Shown here: positions 17,895-27,366 of the stretch, piece by piece
Layout: each line of letters starts with the position of its first letter
How positions within the stretch are numbered: the stretch's first letter is position 1
NCBI RefSeq assembly: GCF_030065675.1
Contig: NZ_JASJDK010000042.1
Coordinates: 1-58,066, forward strand
Length of the DNA stretch: 58,066 nucleotides
Source of the DNA: Mastigocoleus sp. MO_188.B34
GTDB lineage: Bacteria; Cyanobacteriota; Cyanobacteriia; Cyanobacteriales; Nostocaceae
Reading direction: 5' to 3'
The notes under the pieces: model-generated
Seen by the model: only the letters and a program-made list of their open reading frames with translations
Database searches by the model: none
Told to the model about the DNA's origin: nothing
Made by a program: the position numbers and the translations under genes

Positions 17895-18791
17895 TTAATA
17901 CTTTTTCTGTGCTGTTGCTACACGAGCAATGATACTGGTCAGCAAAACCAGTAACACTAAAATCAGAGAAGCAGCCCAAGCAAGTGACTGTTGGTTGGGA
18001 TAAGGAGAAGTTGCGAATTTATAAACTAATACAGCCAAAGAGGCGATCGGTTGGTCGAAACCACTAAACGCAAACTGATTAAATTGAGCCGTAAAAATTA
18101 CTGGTGCAGTTTCTCCTGCTGCACGAGCAACAGCTAAAGTTGTACCAGTCACAATAGCTGGTAGAGCTGATGGTAGTACTATCTGTGCAACCGTTTGAAA
18201 TTTAGTACATCCCAAACCTACGGCTGCTTGTCGCAAATCGTTAGAGACTAACTGTAGTGCTTCGTCTGTGGTTCGGACGATAATTGGTAACATCAAAATT
18301 GACAACGCAAAACCACCAGCAATGGGTGAAAAATTAACTATCCTTGTGGAAATCAAAATACCATAGGCAAAAACACCGGCTATAATTGAAGGCACACCAC
18401 TTAAAATGTTTGCCGCAAAGCGCACCCACCGAGCTATTTTCCCAGAACTAAATTCAGTAAGATAAATTGCTGCTAAAACTCCAAAAGGGACGCTAATTAC
18501 ACTACCAATTCCTACTAGTAAGAGCGTTCCAACAATAGCATTGCGAAAACCTCCGCCAGTTTGCTCGAGAGGGGTTGGTGGTAATTCTGTAAAAACACTC
18601 CAGTTTAAACTGCCAAATCCTTTAATGAGTACATAGGAAAGTACCATTAACAATGGCAACAATGCTAATGCACCACATGTAAATGCGACAACGTTCATGA
18701 ATGAATTGAACAGGGTTCGGGGAGAACTTGAAGAACGTTTCAAATTAACTTTGGCGAGTCCTCCAGGCTGTTCGGAAAAGCTAGAAGTCAT
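17895..18791 (-). CDS. pstA: Phosphate ABC transporter permease PstA
   Basis: Membrane permease subunit of the phosphate importer, 298 aa with six hydrophobic segments. The cytoplasmic coupling motif is visible as EALQLVSNDLRQAAVGLGCTKFQTVAQIVLP (about 185-215), the EAA loop of binding-protein-dependent permeases. The block IVGTLLLVGIGSVISVPFGVLAAIYL is typical of PstA. The ATG at 18791 follows pstC by 20 bases, so the two are translationally close. It pairs with PstC to form the channel. Confidence 0.94.
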   Translation of the reverse strand: MTSSFSEQPGGLAKVNLKRSSSSPRTLFNSFMNVVAFTCGALALLPLLMVLSYVLIKGFGSLNWSVFTELPPTPLEQTGGGFRNAIVGTLLLVGIGSVISVPFGVLAAIYLTEFSSGKIARWVRFAANILSGVPSIIAGVFAYGILISTRIVNFSPIAGGFALSILMLPIIVRTTDEALQLVSNDLRQAAVGLGCTKFQTVAQIVLPSALPAIVTGTTLAVARAAGETAPVIFTAQFNQFAFSGFDQPIASLAVLVYKFATSPYPNQQSLAWAASLILVLLVLLTSIIARVATAQKKY

Positions 18792-18811
18792 AATTGAACA
18801 TACCTCTGATG

Positions 18812-19774
18812 TTAGAGTTTCTTCACCCGTAGGACTACTAATTCAGCTAAAACATTGACTACTAAAGTAAGGAAAAACAAAATTAAAGCTGCATACATTA
18901 AAGCTGCAATTTGAATACCATCAGCTTCTGCAAATTGATTCGCTAACAAAGAAGCAATTGTGTTAGCCGGAGCAAACAAAGAAGCTTCAATTTTATTGGA
19001 ATTACCAATAATCATTGTTACAGCCATTGTTTCCCCCATTGCTCTACCTAGTGCCAACATTACAGCGCTGACAATACCAGAAAAAGCTGCGGGTACCAAA
19101 ACTTTTAAAATTGTTTCCCAACGGGTTGCACCTAAGCCAACTGCAGCTTCCCGTAAATTACGAGGTACAGAAATTAAAGCATCCCGAGAAATCGCAGTAA
19201 TAATTGGCAAAGTCATAACTGCCAGAATGATTCCTGCTGGTAACATACTTGGACCTTCTAAGGTTCCTGAACTGGGTGTTCCAAAAATTGGCAGCCAGCC
19301 AAAGTACTGATTGATCGCTCCTGCAAGGTCTCCTAGGAAAGGAATTAAAACAAAAATTCCCCAAATACCATATACAACACTAGGAATTGCCGCTAGTAAT
19401 TCGACTAAAAAGACTAATACTGTTCTAATTGAGACCGGAAGCAAATTTTCACTCAGTAGAATTGCAGTACCAACACCAATGGGTACAGCAATTAGAAGAC
19501 CAATAAAAGAACTGACCAAAGTACCGTAAATTACGGGTAGTGCTCCATAGCTTTCTCTGACAGGATTCCAAGAACTTTGACTAATAAAATTAGCCCCGAA
19601 CTCTTGAATTGCAGGTAAAGCTTGAATTGCAACCTGAACTGCAATTGTTAACAATACAGCTGCTACAGCCAGTGCAAAAACCCGTGTCAACGAAACAAAA
19701 CCTTTATCGAGTGACTTATCCAACTTCGAACGGTGAGGAAGTGCCGAACGAACACCTTGGGGATTTGTAGTCAT
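18812..19774 (-). CDS. pstC: Phosphate ABC transporter permease PstC
   Basis: Second permease subunit of the phosphate importer. About 320 aa with a cytoplasmic N-terminus and six membrane segments. The EAA coupling loop is RDALISVPRNLREAAVGLGATRWETILKVLVP. Blocks such as PIGVGTAILLSE and AIPSVVYGIWGIFVLIP are characteristic of PstC. A TTG at 19789 is possible but the ATG at 19774 (MTTNPQGVRS) is preferred. It lies about 200 bases after pstS and 20 before pstA. Confidence 0.94.
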   Translation of the reverse strand: MTTNPQGVRSALPHRSKLDKSLDKGFVSLTRVFALAVAAVLLTIAVQVAIQALPAIQEFGANFISQSSWNPVRESYGALPVIYGTLVSSFIGLLIAVPIGVGTAILLSENLLPVSIRTVLVFLVELLAAIPSVVYGIWGIFVLIPFLGDLAGAINQYFGWLPIFGTPSSGTLEGPSMLPAGIILAVMTLPIITAISRDALISVPRNLREAAVGLGATRWETILKVLVPAAFSGIVSAVMLALGRAMGETMAVTMIIGNSNKIEASLFAPANTIASLLANQFAEADGIQIAALMYAALILFFLTLVVNVLAELVVLRVKKL

Positions 19775-19978
19775 GGAAATATTTACCAATCAAAAATATT
19801 AACCCATATTGAATTATGGTCAAACACAGAAAAATGTGGGAGCGAACCACATAAATGTATTAGTCAGCAGTTAATTGTGAATTTTATTTGTTAATAGATA
19901 TTATCAACGATCGTGCTTCACAATTCATCGTTTCGTTGTAATTACACTTAACGCAAAGCGTAGGATGCCACTTATTGA

Positions 19979-21151
19979 CTACTTACTTGCTTGAGAAGCA
20001 CCTACAGCAATTTGATAGTCAGGACTGATGGCATCAGCTGCTGCTGCAACTTTCTGAACTACATTTTCTGGTAAAGGAACGTAGCCCAATTCTTTGCTCA
20101 CCTTCTGACCTTCAGTTAAGCCATATTCAATCATTGCTTCCATGGCTTTAGCCTTAGCTGGATTGTCATATTTCTTATAAGCCAAAATCCAACTGTAAGT
20201 CACGATGGGATAAGATTCTGCACCTTCTGGATCTTCAATGAAAGCGCGGAGATTTTCTGGCAAAGTTACAGCAGATAAAGTTTTAGATGCAGATTCATCT
20301 GTTGGGGTAACAAATTCTCCATCTTTATTTTGCAAAGCAGCAAAAGTTACATTATTGTTTTTTGCGTACCCATACTCGATGTAACCAATTGAACCCTCAG
20401 TTTGCTTGATTTGGGCTGTGACACCTTCGTTGCCTTTTCCACCAACTCCGACAGGCCATTCTACAGTTTTACCTGCACCCACTGCCTCTTTCCACTCTGG
20501 GCTAATAGCACTTAAATGCTTGGTAAATACTCCTGTAGTACCACTACCATCAGCACGGTGAATCACCGTAATATTTTTGTCTGGCAGATTTACTCCTGCG
20601 TTGTCTTTGGCAATTTTAGGATCGTTCCACTTATTGATTTTACCTAGAAGAATTTCAGTGTAAGCTTCTCTGGATAACTTGAGTTCATTTACTCCGGGTA
20701 AGTTATAAGCAAGTACCACACTACCAGCAGTCATTGGCAGTAAAAGTACGCCTCTGTCTTTAGAAATCTTAGCAATTTCTTCATCCTTCATTGCGACGTC
20801 ACTCGCACCAAAGTCAACGGTTTCTGCAGTAAATTGTCTTACACCAGCACCACTACCAACGGATTGGTATGTTACTTGTAAATCAGGGTTTTTCTCGTTT
20901 AAACCTTTAAACCAGGTTTGATATAGAGGTGCCGGGAAAGATGCACCAGCTCCATTAAGATTAACTTTTCCACCTAAATCTAATTTGCCACCACTGGCTG
21001 TAGTATTAGTGGCATCACCGGTTGTTCCTTCGGCATTTTCACCACCCTCAGGTTGTTGTCCGCCACAGGCTGCTAAGGAAACTGTTAATGCAAATACAGA
21101 AAGAGTCTTGAGAATTCTAGAAGTATTATTTACAGGGTTAGAAAAAAGCAT
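19979..21151 (-). CDS. pstS: Phosphate-binding lipoprotein PstS
   Basis: Periplasmic phosphate-binding protein, 390 aa, first gene of the pst operon. It has a lipoprotein signal ending in SLAAC (lipobox Cys at about residue 29) and a flexible Gly/Thr/Asn linker. The mature domain starts at VNLNGAGASFPAPLYQ. Phosphate-site blocks are GAGASFP, SVGSGAGVRQF, DFGASDVAM and RADGSGTTG (about residue 200), all standard in PstS. The start is the ATG at 21151. A candidate Pho box lies about 52 bases upstream. Expected to be strongly induced by phosphate limitation. Confidence 0.95.
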   Translation of the reverse strand: MLFSNPVNNTSRILKTLSVFALTVSLAACGGQQPEGGENAEGTTGDATNTTASGGKLDLGGKVNLNGAGASFPAPLYQTWFKGLNEKNPDLQVTYQSVGSGAGVRQFTAETVDFGASDVAMKDEEIAKISKDRGVLLLPMTAGSVVLAYNLPGVNELKLSREAYTEILLGKINKWNDPKIAKDNAGVNLPDKNITVIHRADGSGTTGVFTKHLSAISPEWKEAVGAGKTVEWPVGVGGKGNEGVTAQIKQTEGSIGYIEYGYAKNNNVTFAALQNKDGEFVTPTDESASKTLSAVTLPENLRAFIEDPEGAESYPIVTYSWILAYKKYDNPAKAKAMEAMIEYGLTEGQKVSKELGYVPLPENVVQKVAAAADAISPDYQIAVGASQASK

Positions 21152-21202
21152 GGAGGTGTTGTTATTAATTTTGCTGCTGAGCGATTATAATATACCGCGT
21201 CA

Positions 21203-21221
21203 GAGTAAAGGCAAGGTTAAC
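21203..21221 (-). promoter_or_regulatory. Candidate Pho box upstream of pstS
   Basis: Read on the minus strand: GTTAACCT, a 3-base spacer, then CTTTACTC, that is, two 8-mers at 11-base spacing as in cyanobacterial SphR/PhoB boxes (consensus near CTTAACCT). The first unit matches 7 of 8, the second 5 of 8. It is 52 bases upstream of the pstS ATG. Expected position and target; match quality modest. Confidence 0.45.
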
Positions 21222-21597
21222 AAAGTATAGATTTTCAACCACTAACAGAGTAGCAAAATTAAAGTTTAATTATCTTTACTTAGTGGTTTTTTAGATACAT
21301 TAAATTACCAAATTTTATATGTAAATGATACTGAATTTAGTTTAATTTTAAATGTATTTACTGATGCCGAAATAACTGTTAATTAAATAGCTATTTATCA
21401 TTACCGAATATACTACTAGAAAAGAAACAAAATAAGTTTCATGATTTTATTTTTTTGATGAAGTTTTCTTTCGTGATACGCGTGCCTAACCAGAGTCTAC
21501 GCTTAAATACTTGCAAATCAAAAATGATATCAAATATCCATATTTGAAAATGACTAGCTGTAAGGCTGAGAATCTGACTCTTCAATATGAACATTTT

Positions 21598-21645
21598 GCT
21601 GCTAACAGAAGCGAAATTAAATATGATTTCGCTTCTGTTAGCAGC
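21598..21645. repeat. Perfect 20-bp inverted repeat (hairpin)
   Basis: GCTGCTAACAGAAGCGAAAT (21598-21617), an 8-base loop, and its exact reverse complement at 21626-21645. There is no mismatch in 20 pairs and no T-run after it on either strand, so it is not a standard terminator. It stands alone in the middle of a 1-kb spacer. Confidence 0.9.
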
Positions 21646-22188
21646 GTACGTATTACTAATTCAACAATCACTTAAGATTTAACAATCATTGGAGTTAGCA
21701 GTAGCACAAAAGTACTTAATGTAATAAATGACCAAAGTTAACGGTCAAATTTGTCTCAAAACTTTTGTAGCACAGAGTATCAATAAATTAAAGGGTTAAC
21801 TGTTTTTAGTGTTAATGTTGCTTGTCGCAGGGTAATAAACTAATTTTAGGGTCACAAAATGAAGCTGAAATATACTTTTGAACTTTGTGAAGGTTATTAA
21901 GTACCCTAAAGAACTAGCGAATAAAGCTCAATGAGGCTATGCTTAATATTGTTTGCGCTCGCAAAATAAGTTATTGGCTGTTGATAAAAATAGTATTTTA
22001 TATTTGATATCAAGCCATCGAGATAGAATTAATTGTCAATAGAAAAGTAAATATATCTCTTTTTCTTGTTATCTTTTTATTTTATCTTGTAGCGAATTTG
22101 TCAGGATTGTAATTTTCTGAGTAAAATTTTTATCATTATTTTTTACCCAGATTTAAAATCCAAAACTCTGATTAATCTATATTAACTA

Positions 22189-22776
22189 ATGTTGGCTGCA
22201 TCCAATCAATTACTATGGTCTATGATTGGCTTACTGCTAACTATGGGTGGAACTTTTTTAGAAGCATATTTTACCACCCTGCCTTTTGGTTGGAGTAAGC
22301 AAGGAATTCAGACTTTTTCTTTAGGTGTTACTTATCAAATCGGCGCAGTTTTGCTCGTCGGTTGCTTGGGTGGAAAGAATGCTGGAGCGCTTTCCCAAAT
22401 TGCTTATTTAGTAATGGGTTTAACTTTGTTGCCTGTTTTTGCTCAAGGTGGGGGTATTGGCTATGTGAAGCTAGCACACTTTGGGTATTTGCTTGGTTTT
22501 ATCCCCGGAGCTTGGTTATGTGGCTTAATTGCCTTTAAAGCCAGACCAAAACTAGAAACTTTAGCATTTAGTTGTTTAGTAGGCTTGTTTACCGTACACA
22601 TCTGCGGTATTAGTTATTTGTTTATTAGCTACTTTTTTCAGTTTAAAGGTATGGAGGCTTTGAGTTTAACAGAAGCAATTCTAAAATATTCTTGGTTCGC
22701 ACTTCCGGGGCAATTGGTAGTAGTATGCGCTGTGACAGTACTTGCATACGTTCTAAGACATCTAATGTTTTATTAG
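22189..22776 (+). CDS. bioY: BioY-type biotin transporter substrate-binding subunit
   Basis: Integral membrane S-component of an ECF biotin transporter, 195 aa with about six hydrophobic helices. Family landmarks are GGKNAGALSQIAYLVMGL, LPVFAQGGGIGY and FGYLLGFIPGAWLCG, the biotin-pocket blocks of BioY. The start is the ATG at 22189. lspA follows at about 250 bases in the same direction; I recall bioY-lspA adjacency as common in cyanobacteria. BioY may work alone or with EcfAT units encoded elsewhere. No BirA-type operator was recognised upstream. Confidence 0.9.
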   Translation: MLAASNQLLWSMIGLLLTMGGTFLEAYFTTLPFGWSKQGIQTFSLGVTYQIGAVLLVGCLGGKNAGALSQIAYLVMGLTLLPVFAQGGGIGYVKLAHFGYLLGFIPGAWLCGLIAFKARPKLETLAFSCLVGLFTVHICGISYLFISYFFQFKGMEALSLTEAILKYSWFALPGQLVVVCAVTVLAYVLRHLMFY

Positions 22777-23027
22777 GAGTTATTATTGCGAAGGGTTTAT
22801 TTTTGTCCCCTCCATTGGTTGATCGTGGTTTTAGAATAACTAATTTAAAAATCACTACTTTGAAGATGAGTTTATGGCTAAAACCTGAATCCTGTAATTT
22901 TTTAAGATTTCTGTTCCCCTTGAATTACCCTGGTTTATTAATTAAATTTCCTTTTTCGTAATGTTTGATATTTGTTTTACTTCCTGAAATTTTTCAAGTT
23001 CCATTAACGAGCACCCAATCATTGATT

Positions 23028-23507
23028 ATGAGTTTTAAAAATCGCTTTTTTTGGATTGCTGCTTTATCTATGCTTGTTTTGGATCAATTAACCAAATTTT
23101 GGGTTCAACAAGACTTTAGCTTGAAACAGACACAAGCACTCATACCAGGCGTCTTCCATTTTACTTACGTACATAATTACGGCGCAGCATGGAGTTTATT
23201 TAGCGGACATGTAGGTTGGTTGCGCTGGCTTTCCTTAATTGTTAGCGTAGGATTAATTGCTTTTGCAATATTTAGTCCAACTTTAAATCGCTGGGAGCAA
23301 TTTGGTTATGGCTTTATATTAGGCGGTGCTGTAGGTAATGGTATAGATAGGTTTATGTTAGGCTATGTAATCGATTTCTTACACTTTAAGTTGATTAATT
23401 TTCCAGTTTTTAATATTGCAGATGTATCTATTAATATCGGTCTTGCTTGCTTGTTGATTAGTTATTTTCAAAAAAAACCCGACAGTAATCAGCATAAACT
23501 GAGATAA
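23028..23507 (+). CDS. lspA: Lipoprotein signal peptidase (signal peptidase II)
   Basis: Inner-membrane aspartyl protease that removes signal peptides from prolipoproteins such as the PstS precursor. 159 aa from the ATG at 23028 (MSFKNRFF); the open frame continues to 22965 but that extension lacks family features. There are four membrane segments. LVLDQLTK at the N-terminus and YVHNYGAAWSLF match LspA. The catalytic Asps are Asp107 (GNGIDR) and Asp132 (NIADVSIN). The gene follows bioY. Confidence 0.93.
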   Translation: MSFKNRFFWIAALSMLVLDQLTKFWVQQDFSLKQTQALIPGVFHFTYVHNYGAAWSLFSGHVGWLRWLSLIVSVGLIAFAIFSPTLNRWEQFGYGFILGGAVGNGIDRFMLGYVIDFLHFKLINFPVFNIADVSINIGLACLLISYFQKKPDSNQHKLR

Positions 23508-23843
23508 CTTATTTAATTTTATATTTAACTTTTAGTTTTATTTTTATTATTTTAGCTTTCGAAAGCCTGTTTAAATCATTGGTGGTCAGCTAAACAAACA
23601 GGCAAATATCTTCACAAGACTTAATTTTACTATATATAAAGGACGAGCCATATAGCTCGCCCCTGAAAATATCTCAAATATTTTTGTTATCCAAATTAAA
23701 GTTAATTATTCACTAAAAACTGTAATTTGGTATCAGAACACCTTATAGGAAAATCCTTAAGAGTGTTAATCTTTGGAAATCGGAATTTATCTCAATCTTC
23801 AACGGAACTCATGTGTCGTATAAGATTAATTTCAAGACACAGA
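23508..23843. other. Spacer after lspA with two hairpins
   Basis: Between convergent lspA and the secreted-protein gene. GCCTGTTT near 23565 pairs with AAACAGGC about 25 bases on. GGACGAGC (23641-23648) pairs, with one mismatch, with GCTCGCCC (23655-23662). Either may end lspA transcription; neither has a clear T-run. No gene seen. Confidence 0.5.
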
Positions 23844-24485
23844 CTAAAATCCGCTTTGACTATCTGAACTTTGATCTGGGGTCGCAGGAGTATTTAAATT
23901 TGATGAATCATCATTTGAACTGCTGTCTGGTGTTTGCATATTATCTGGAGCAGAACTATCAGGAACTGTAATTTCCTGCTGATTCATGTTTTGATTTTGG
24001 ATTCTTTCCTGCCGATTTGTATCTTGCTGAATTATGTCGCCAGATTGGTCAGAATCTGGTGTAACTTCATCTGTTGTGCTGTCAGGTGTGGGATTGATAT
24101 TTGTTGAATCTGAATCTGTTGCATCCGGAGTTACTGCATCTGGAGTTGTAGTACCAGGTGCGGGAGTAACAGGATTGATGTTTGTCGCATCCGGAACTGT
24201 TACATCCGGAGCTGTTACATCTGGGGTTGTAGTATCTGTTGTGTCTGTAGTATCTGCCGGTACAGTGATTTTTTCGGCGTCAGTATCACCTGTGGTTGCT
24301 TGGGATCCTTCGCAACGGCTATTCCATGGAGTTTTCTCACATAAGATCTCCATACCCTCTGCACTGATGTTGATATCTTCTGCACTGGGAGCCTTAGATT
24401 CTCCTTCTGCTTGTACTACTGCTGCATTACCTGCTAATGCTAGGGTCAAAACAGTCCCAAAAAGGGTAAATAATTTTCCCTTCAT
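23844..24485 (-). CDS. Secreted Thr/Pro/Asp-rich low-complexity protein
   Basis: 213-aa exported protein with a signal peptide (positive start, hydrophobic core LFGTVLTLALAGNAAVVQA, likely cleavage after QA at about residue 26). A short segment with two Cys (ILCEKTPWNSRCEG, about 52-65) could form a disulfide loop. From about residue 75 the chain is low-complexity and acidic, made of loose TPD/PDVT/PDAT repeats and ending in Asn/Gln/Ser-rich sequence. No enzyme motif. It may be an extracellular or periplasmic spacer or sheath component; this is inference. It is divergent from the FHA-PBP gene. Confidence 0.65.
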   Translation of the reverse strand: MKGKLFTLFGTVLTLALAGNAAVVQAEGESKAPSAEDINISAEGMEILCEKTPWNSRCEGSQATTGDTDAEKITVPADTTDTTDTTTPDVTAPDVTVPDATNINPVTPAPGTTTPDAVTPDATDSDSTNINPTPDSTTDEVTPDSDQSGDIIQQDTNRQERIQNQNMNQQEITVPDSSAPDNMQTPDSSSNDDSSNLNTPATPDQSSDSQSGF

Positions 24486-24924
24486 AGTAAATTTAGCCTC
24501 CTCAACATAATACTCCGCTCATTAAATCAGACTATAACATTTAGAAAATCTTCCCATGTGGGGATGTATATTTCTACAAGATAGTGTTCATCTATGTAAA
24601 TTGAGTCACAATTTTATCATGACTTCAGCGATCGCGACCTTGCAAAAATATCGAACTTCGAGTTAAATCTTCCTGAATGAGGGTATACAAACTATAATTA
24701 TCTGACAATCTCAACCCAATGACAGCATTATTGATGACAACACAATGTAGCAAACAAGACAACTAAAAAAATTGGCAGAGATTGTATTGTTATGTTTATC
24801 GCAATTGGAAACTATTCCGTAGAGCCGATGTATCCGACGGCTGATTAGTAGAATGGTGGAATAATCAGCATCGTAAGTTGCAGTTCGCCCGATTCTTCAG
24901 TAATAACCCTGGTGTGAATAGTCG
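24486..24924. other. Divergent promoter spacer upstream of the PBP gene
   Basis: 439 bases between divergent genes. It contains one HIP1-like site near 24630. No gene, RNA or strong inverted repeat noticed. Confidence 0.5.
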
Positions 24925-27192
24925 ATGAGTTCCTCCCAACCCCCACAAAAACCAAAAACCTTCCTTGGTCAAATGACTCAAGCAGTACAGACATTTCAAG
25001 CGAGGGTTGATTTTTCTAAACTGGCACTCAAGCCAAATGCTAGAGTACCGGAATTATTAGTGCAAGATACCGGGACGGATAAGGCAGAGGTATACCCGCT
25101 ACTGGGGGATTGCTACGTACTAGGTCGTAGTTCTAAGTCCTGCGATATCATTGTACGCAATCCAGTTGTCAGCCAAATTCATCTGTCCCTATCCCGGGAT
25201 TCAACACAACGCAAGCCCACGTTTATTATCGAAGATAAAGGTTCAACTAATGGAATTTATCGCGGTAAGCGCCGTGTCAACTCCCTGGAACTGCGACATG
25301 GAGATGTCCTTACCTTGGGACCGCCAGAATTAGCGGCTTCCGTGCGACTCCAGTATATTGACCCACCACCTTTATTGTTTAAGGCTATAACTTTTGCCGG
25401 TTATGGGGTTGTTGGCGTTACAACTTTAATTGCATTGGTAATTGGTATTGAGTGGTTAAAATTTCCCGTACGACCTTTACCGGGAGCTACAAGGGCACCT
25501 GTAATTATCTATGCTGGTGATGGGGAAACTCCCTTACGCAGACCCAATAGTATTAAGCATGTAGATAAAAAGAAAATATCTGATTTTGGACCATATTTAG
25601 CTGATGCTGTCATAGCCTCAGAAGATAGCCGTTATTATTGGCATTTTGGAGTAGATCCTTTAGGGGTAACCAGAGCAGTACTAATCAACACCCGCAGTGG
25701 TGATGTTCAACAAGGAGCCAGTACAGTTACCCAACAAGTAGCACGCAGTTTGTTCCGCGATTATGTTGGAAGACAAGATTCTTTAGGAAGAAAATTACGA
25801 GAAGCAATTGTTTCCTTAAAATTAGAAACTTTTTACAGTAAAGACAAAATTTTGCTGACTTACTTAAATAGAGTTTATTTGGGGGTTGATACCTACGGTT
25901 TTGAGGATGCTGCTAATTATTATTTTGGAAAATCGGCTAAAGAATTAACTCTTGCAGAAGCTGCTACCTTAGTTGCAATTTTACCAGCACCTAATGGGTT
26001 TAACTTTTGTGGTAGTGCTAAGAGTAAACAATCAATTATTGGCTATCGTAACCGTGTAATTAAACGGATGCTAAGCCAGGGGAAAATTAGAGAACAAGAA
26101 GCAAATCGCGCTCGTCGTTCGGCTATTGAAATTGATCCTAAAGTTTGTGAGAGACAAGCAGGAACGATCGCGCCTTATTTCTATACCTATGTCTTTCAAG
26201 AATTAGAATCTATTTTGGGACGAGAACTCGCCACAGAAGGAAATTTAATTATCGAAACCCAATTAGATCCAAAAATCCAAAAACAAGCAGAAACTGAATT
26301 AAAAAATCATGTGAGTAATGCTGGCTCAAGATTTCGCTTTTCCCAAGGAGCAATAGTAACTCTTGATTCAAGTACTGGTGGGATTTTGGCAATGGTGGGG
26401 GGTACCGATTTCAAAACCAGTCAGTTTAATCGTGCTTTTCAAGCAAAACGACAGCCCGGTTCAACCTTCAAAGTTTTTGCTTATACTGCTGCACTGGAAA
26501 AAGGTATTTCTCCAGGAAGAAATTATTCTTGTAGTTCTTTAGTGTGGCAGGGTTTTAGGTATAAACCTTGTCGAATAGGTGGTACTGGTAGTTTAGATGT
26601 TGCAACTGGTCTTGCTCTTTCAGAAAACCCAATAGCCTTACGTCTAGCACAGGATGTAGGACTTGATAATGTAGTGGAAACCGCTCAGCGTTTGGGGGTA
26701 AAATCCAAACTCGATCCAGTTCCTGGATTAGTCTTGGGTCAAAGTGTTGTTAATGTCTTGGAAATGACCGGGTCTTTTGCTGCTATTGGCAATCAAGGCT
26801 TGTGGAATCGCCCCCATGCCATAAGTAGAATATTAGACAGCAGCGATTGTCCGGATAACAACCCAAAAAACTGTCGGGTTATTTATTCCTTCGATCAGGA
26901 TCGGGAAGCTAATAAAAGGGTTCTTAAAACTAGTATTGCTAATAGAATGACTGGGTTGCTACAGCAGGTGGTTACCAGCGGTACCGGTCGTGGAGCACAA
27001 ATTGGATTGAGAGCCGCAGGTAAAACCGGAACCACTGATAGAAATGTTGACTTGTGGTTCATTGGCTTTGTCCCCAGTCGAAGGATTGCAACTGGTATTT
27101 GGTTGGGAAATGACAATAATTCTCCCACACGAGGTAGTAGCGCCCAAGCTGCACAACTTTGGGGAAGTTATATGGGTAAAATATTACCCTGA
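24925..27192 (+). CDS. Class A penicillin-binding protein with N-terminal FHA domain
   Basis: Bifunctional peptidoglycan synthase (glycosyltransferase and transpeptidase), 755 aa. An FHA domain comes first (about 55-145: YVLGRSSKSCDI, VSQIHLSLS, EDKGSTNGIY), which binds phosphothreonine peptides and faces the cytoplasm. One membrane helix lies at about 152-175. The GT51 domain follows with catalytic Glu233 in ASEDSRYYWHFGVD and QGASTVTQQVAR. The transpeptidase domain has Ser513-x-x-Lys516 (GSTFK), SEN at 566-568 and KTG at 700-702. All active-site motifs are intact. The FHA fusion suggests control by Ser/Thr kinases. Start ATG at 24925. Confidence 0.93.
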   Translation: MSSSQPPQKPKTFLGQMTQAVQTFQARVDFSKLALKPNARVPELLVQDTGTDKAEVYPLLGDCYVLGRSSKSCDIIVRNPVVSQIHLSLSRDSTQRKPTFIIEDKGSTNGIYRGKRRVNSLELRHGDVLTLGPPELAASVRLQYIDPPPLLFKAITFAGYGVVGVTTLIALVIGIEWLKFPVRPLPGATRAPVIIYAGDGETPLRRPNSIKHVDKKKISDFGPYLADAVIASEDSRYYWHFGVDPLGVTRAVLINTRSGDVQQGASTVTQQVARSLFRDYVGRQDSLGRKLREAIVSLKLETFYSKDKILLTYLNRVYLGVDTYGFEDAANYYFGKSAKELTLAEAATLVAILPAPNGFNFCGSAKSKQSIIGYRNRVIKRMLSQGKIREQEANRARRSAIEIDPKVCERQAGTIAPYFYTYVFQELESILGRELATEGNLIIETQLDPKIQKQAETELKNHVSNAGSRFRFSQGAIVTLDSSTGGILAMVGGTDFKTSQFNRAFQAKRQPGSTFKVFAYTAALEKGISPGRNYSCSSLVWQGFRYKPCRIGGTGSLDVATGLALSENPIALRLAQDVGLDNVVETAQRLGVKSKLDPVPGLVLGQSVVNVLEMTGSFAAIGNQGLWNRPHAISRILDSSDCPDNNPKNCRVIYSFDQDREANKRVLKTSIANRMTGLLQQVVTSGTGRGAQIGLRAAGKTGTTDRNVDLWFIGFVPSRRIATGIWLGNDNNSPTRGSSAQAAQLWGSYMGKILP

Positions 27193-27366
27193 AAATCACT
27201 TTTGTTAATCAGAAATACCAGTAATTTTCCCAAAAAAAATTACAGCCAAAATCACCCAATCTTAGTATTTTTTTGTAAGCTAGCATAATCCTGTTTTACC
27301 CATCCCTATAGAATTTTAGTGTTAAATAAATAACTAAAAAATCTAGGGTTAAATAACGGAATACAG

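Larger units (their letters stand above)
21152..22188. other. 1.04-kb spacer between pstS and bioY promoters
   Basis: Divergent promoter region with no gene visible. It holds the pstS promoter and candidate Pho box at the left and a perfect 20-bp inverted repeat at 21598-21645. The rest is AT-rich with no recognised RNA. Confidence 0.6.

Noticed and set aside
22692-22961. 89-codon plus-strand frame between bioY and lspA
   Set aside because: Begins inside bioY in another frame; the membrane-like stretch is due to AT-rich spacer codons.
24034-24510. 158-codon plus-strand frame
   Set aside because: Antisense shadow of the repetitive secreted-protein gene; its Ser/Gly/Val repeats only mirror the Thr/Pro/Asp repeats.
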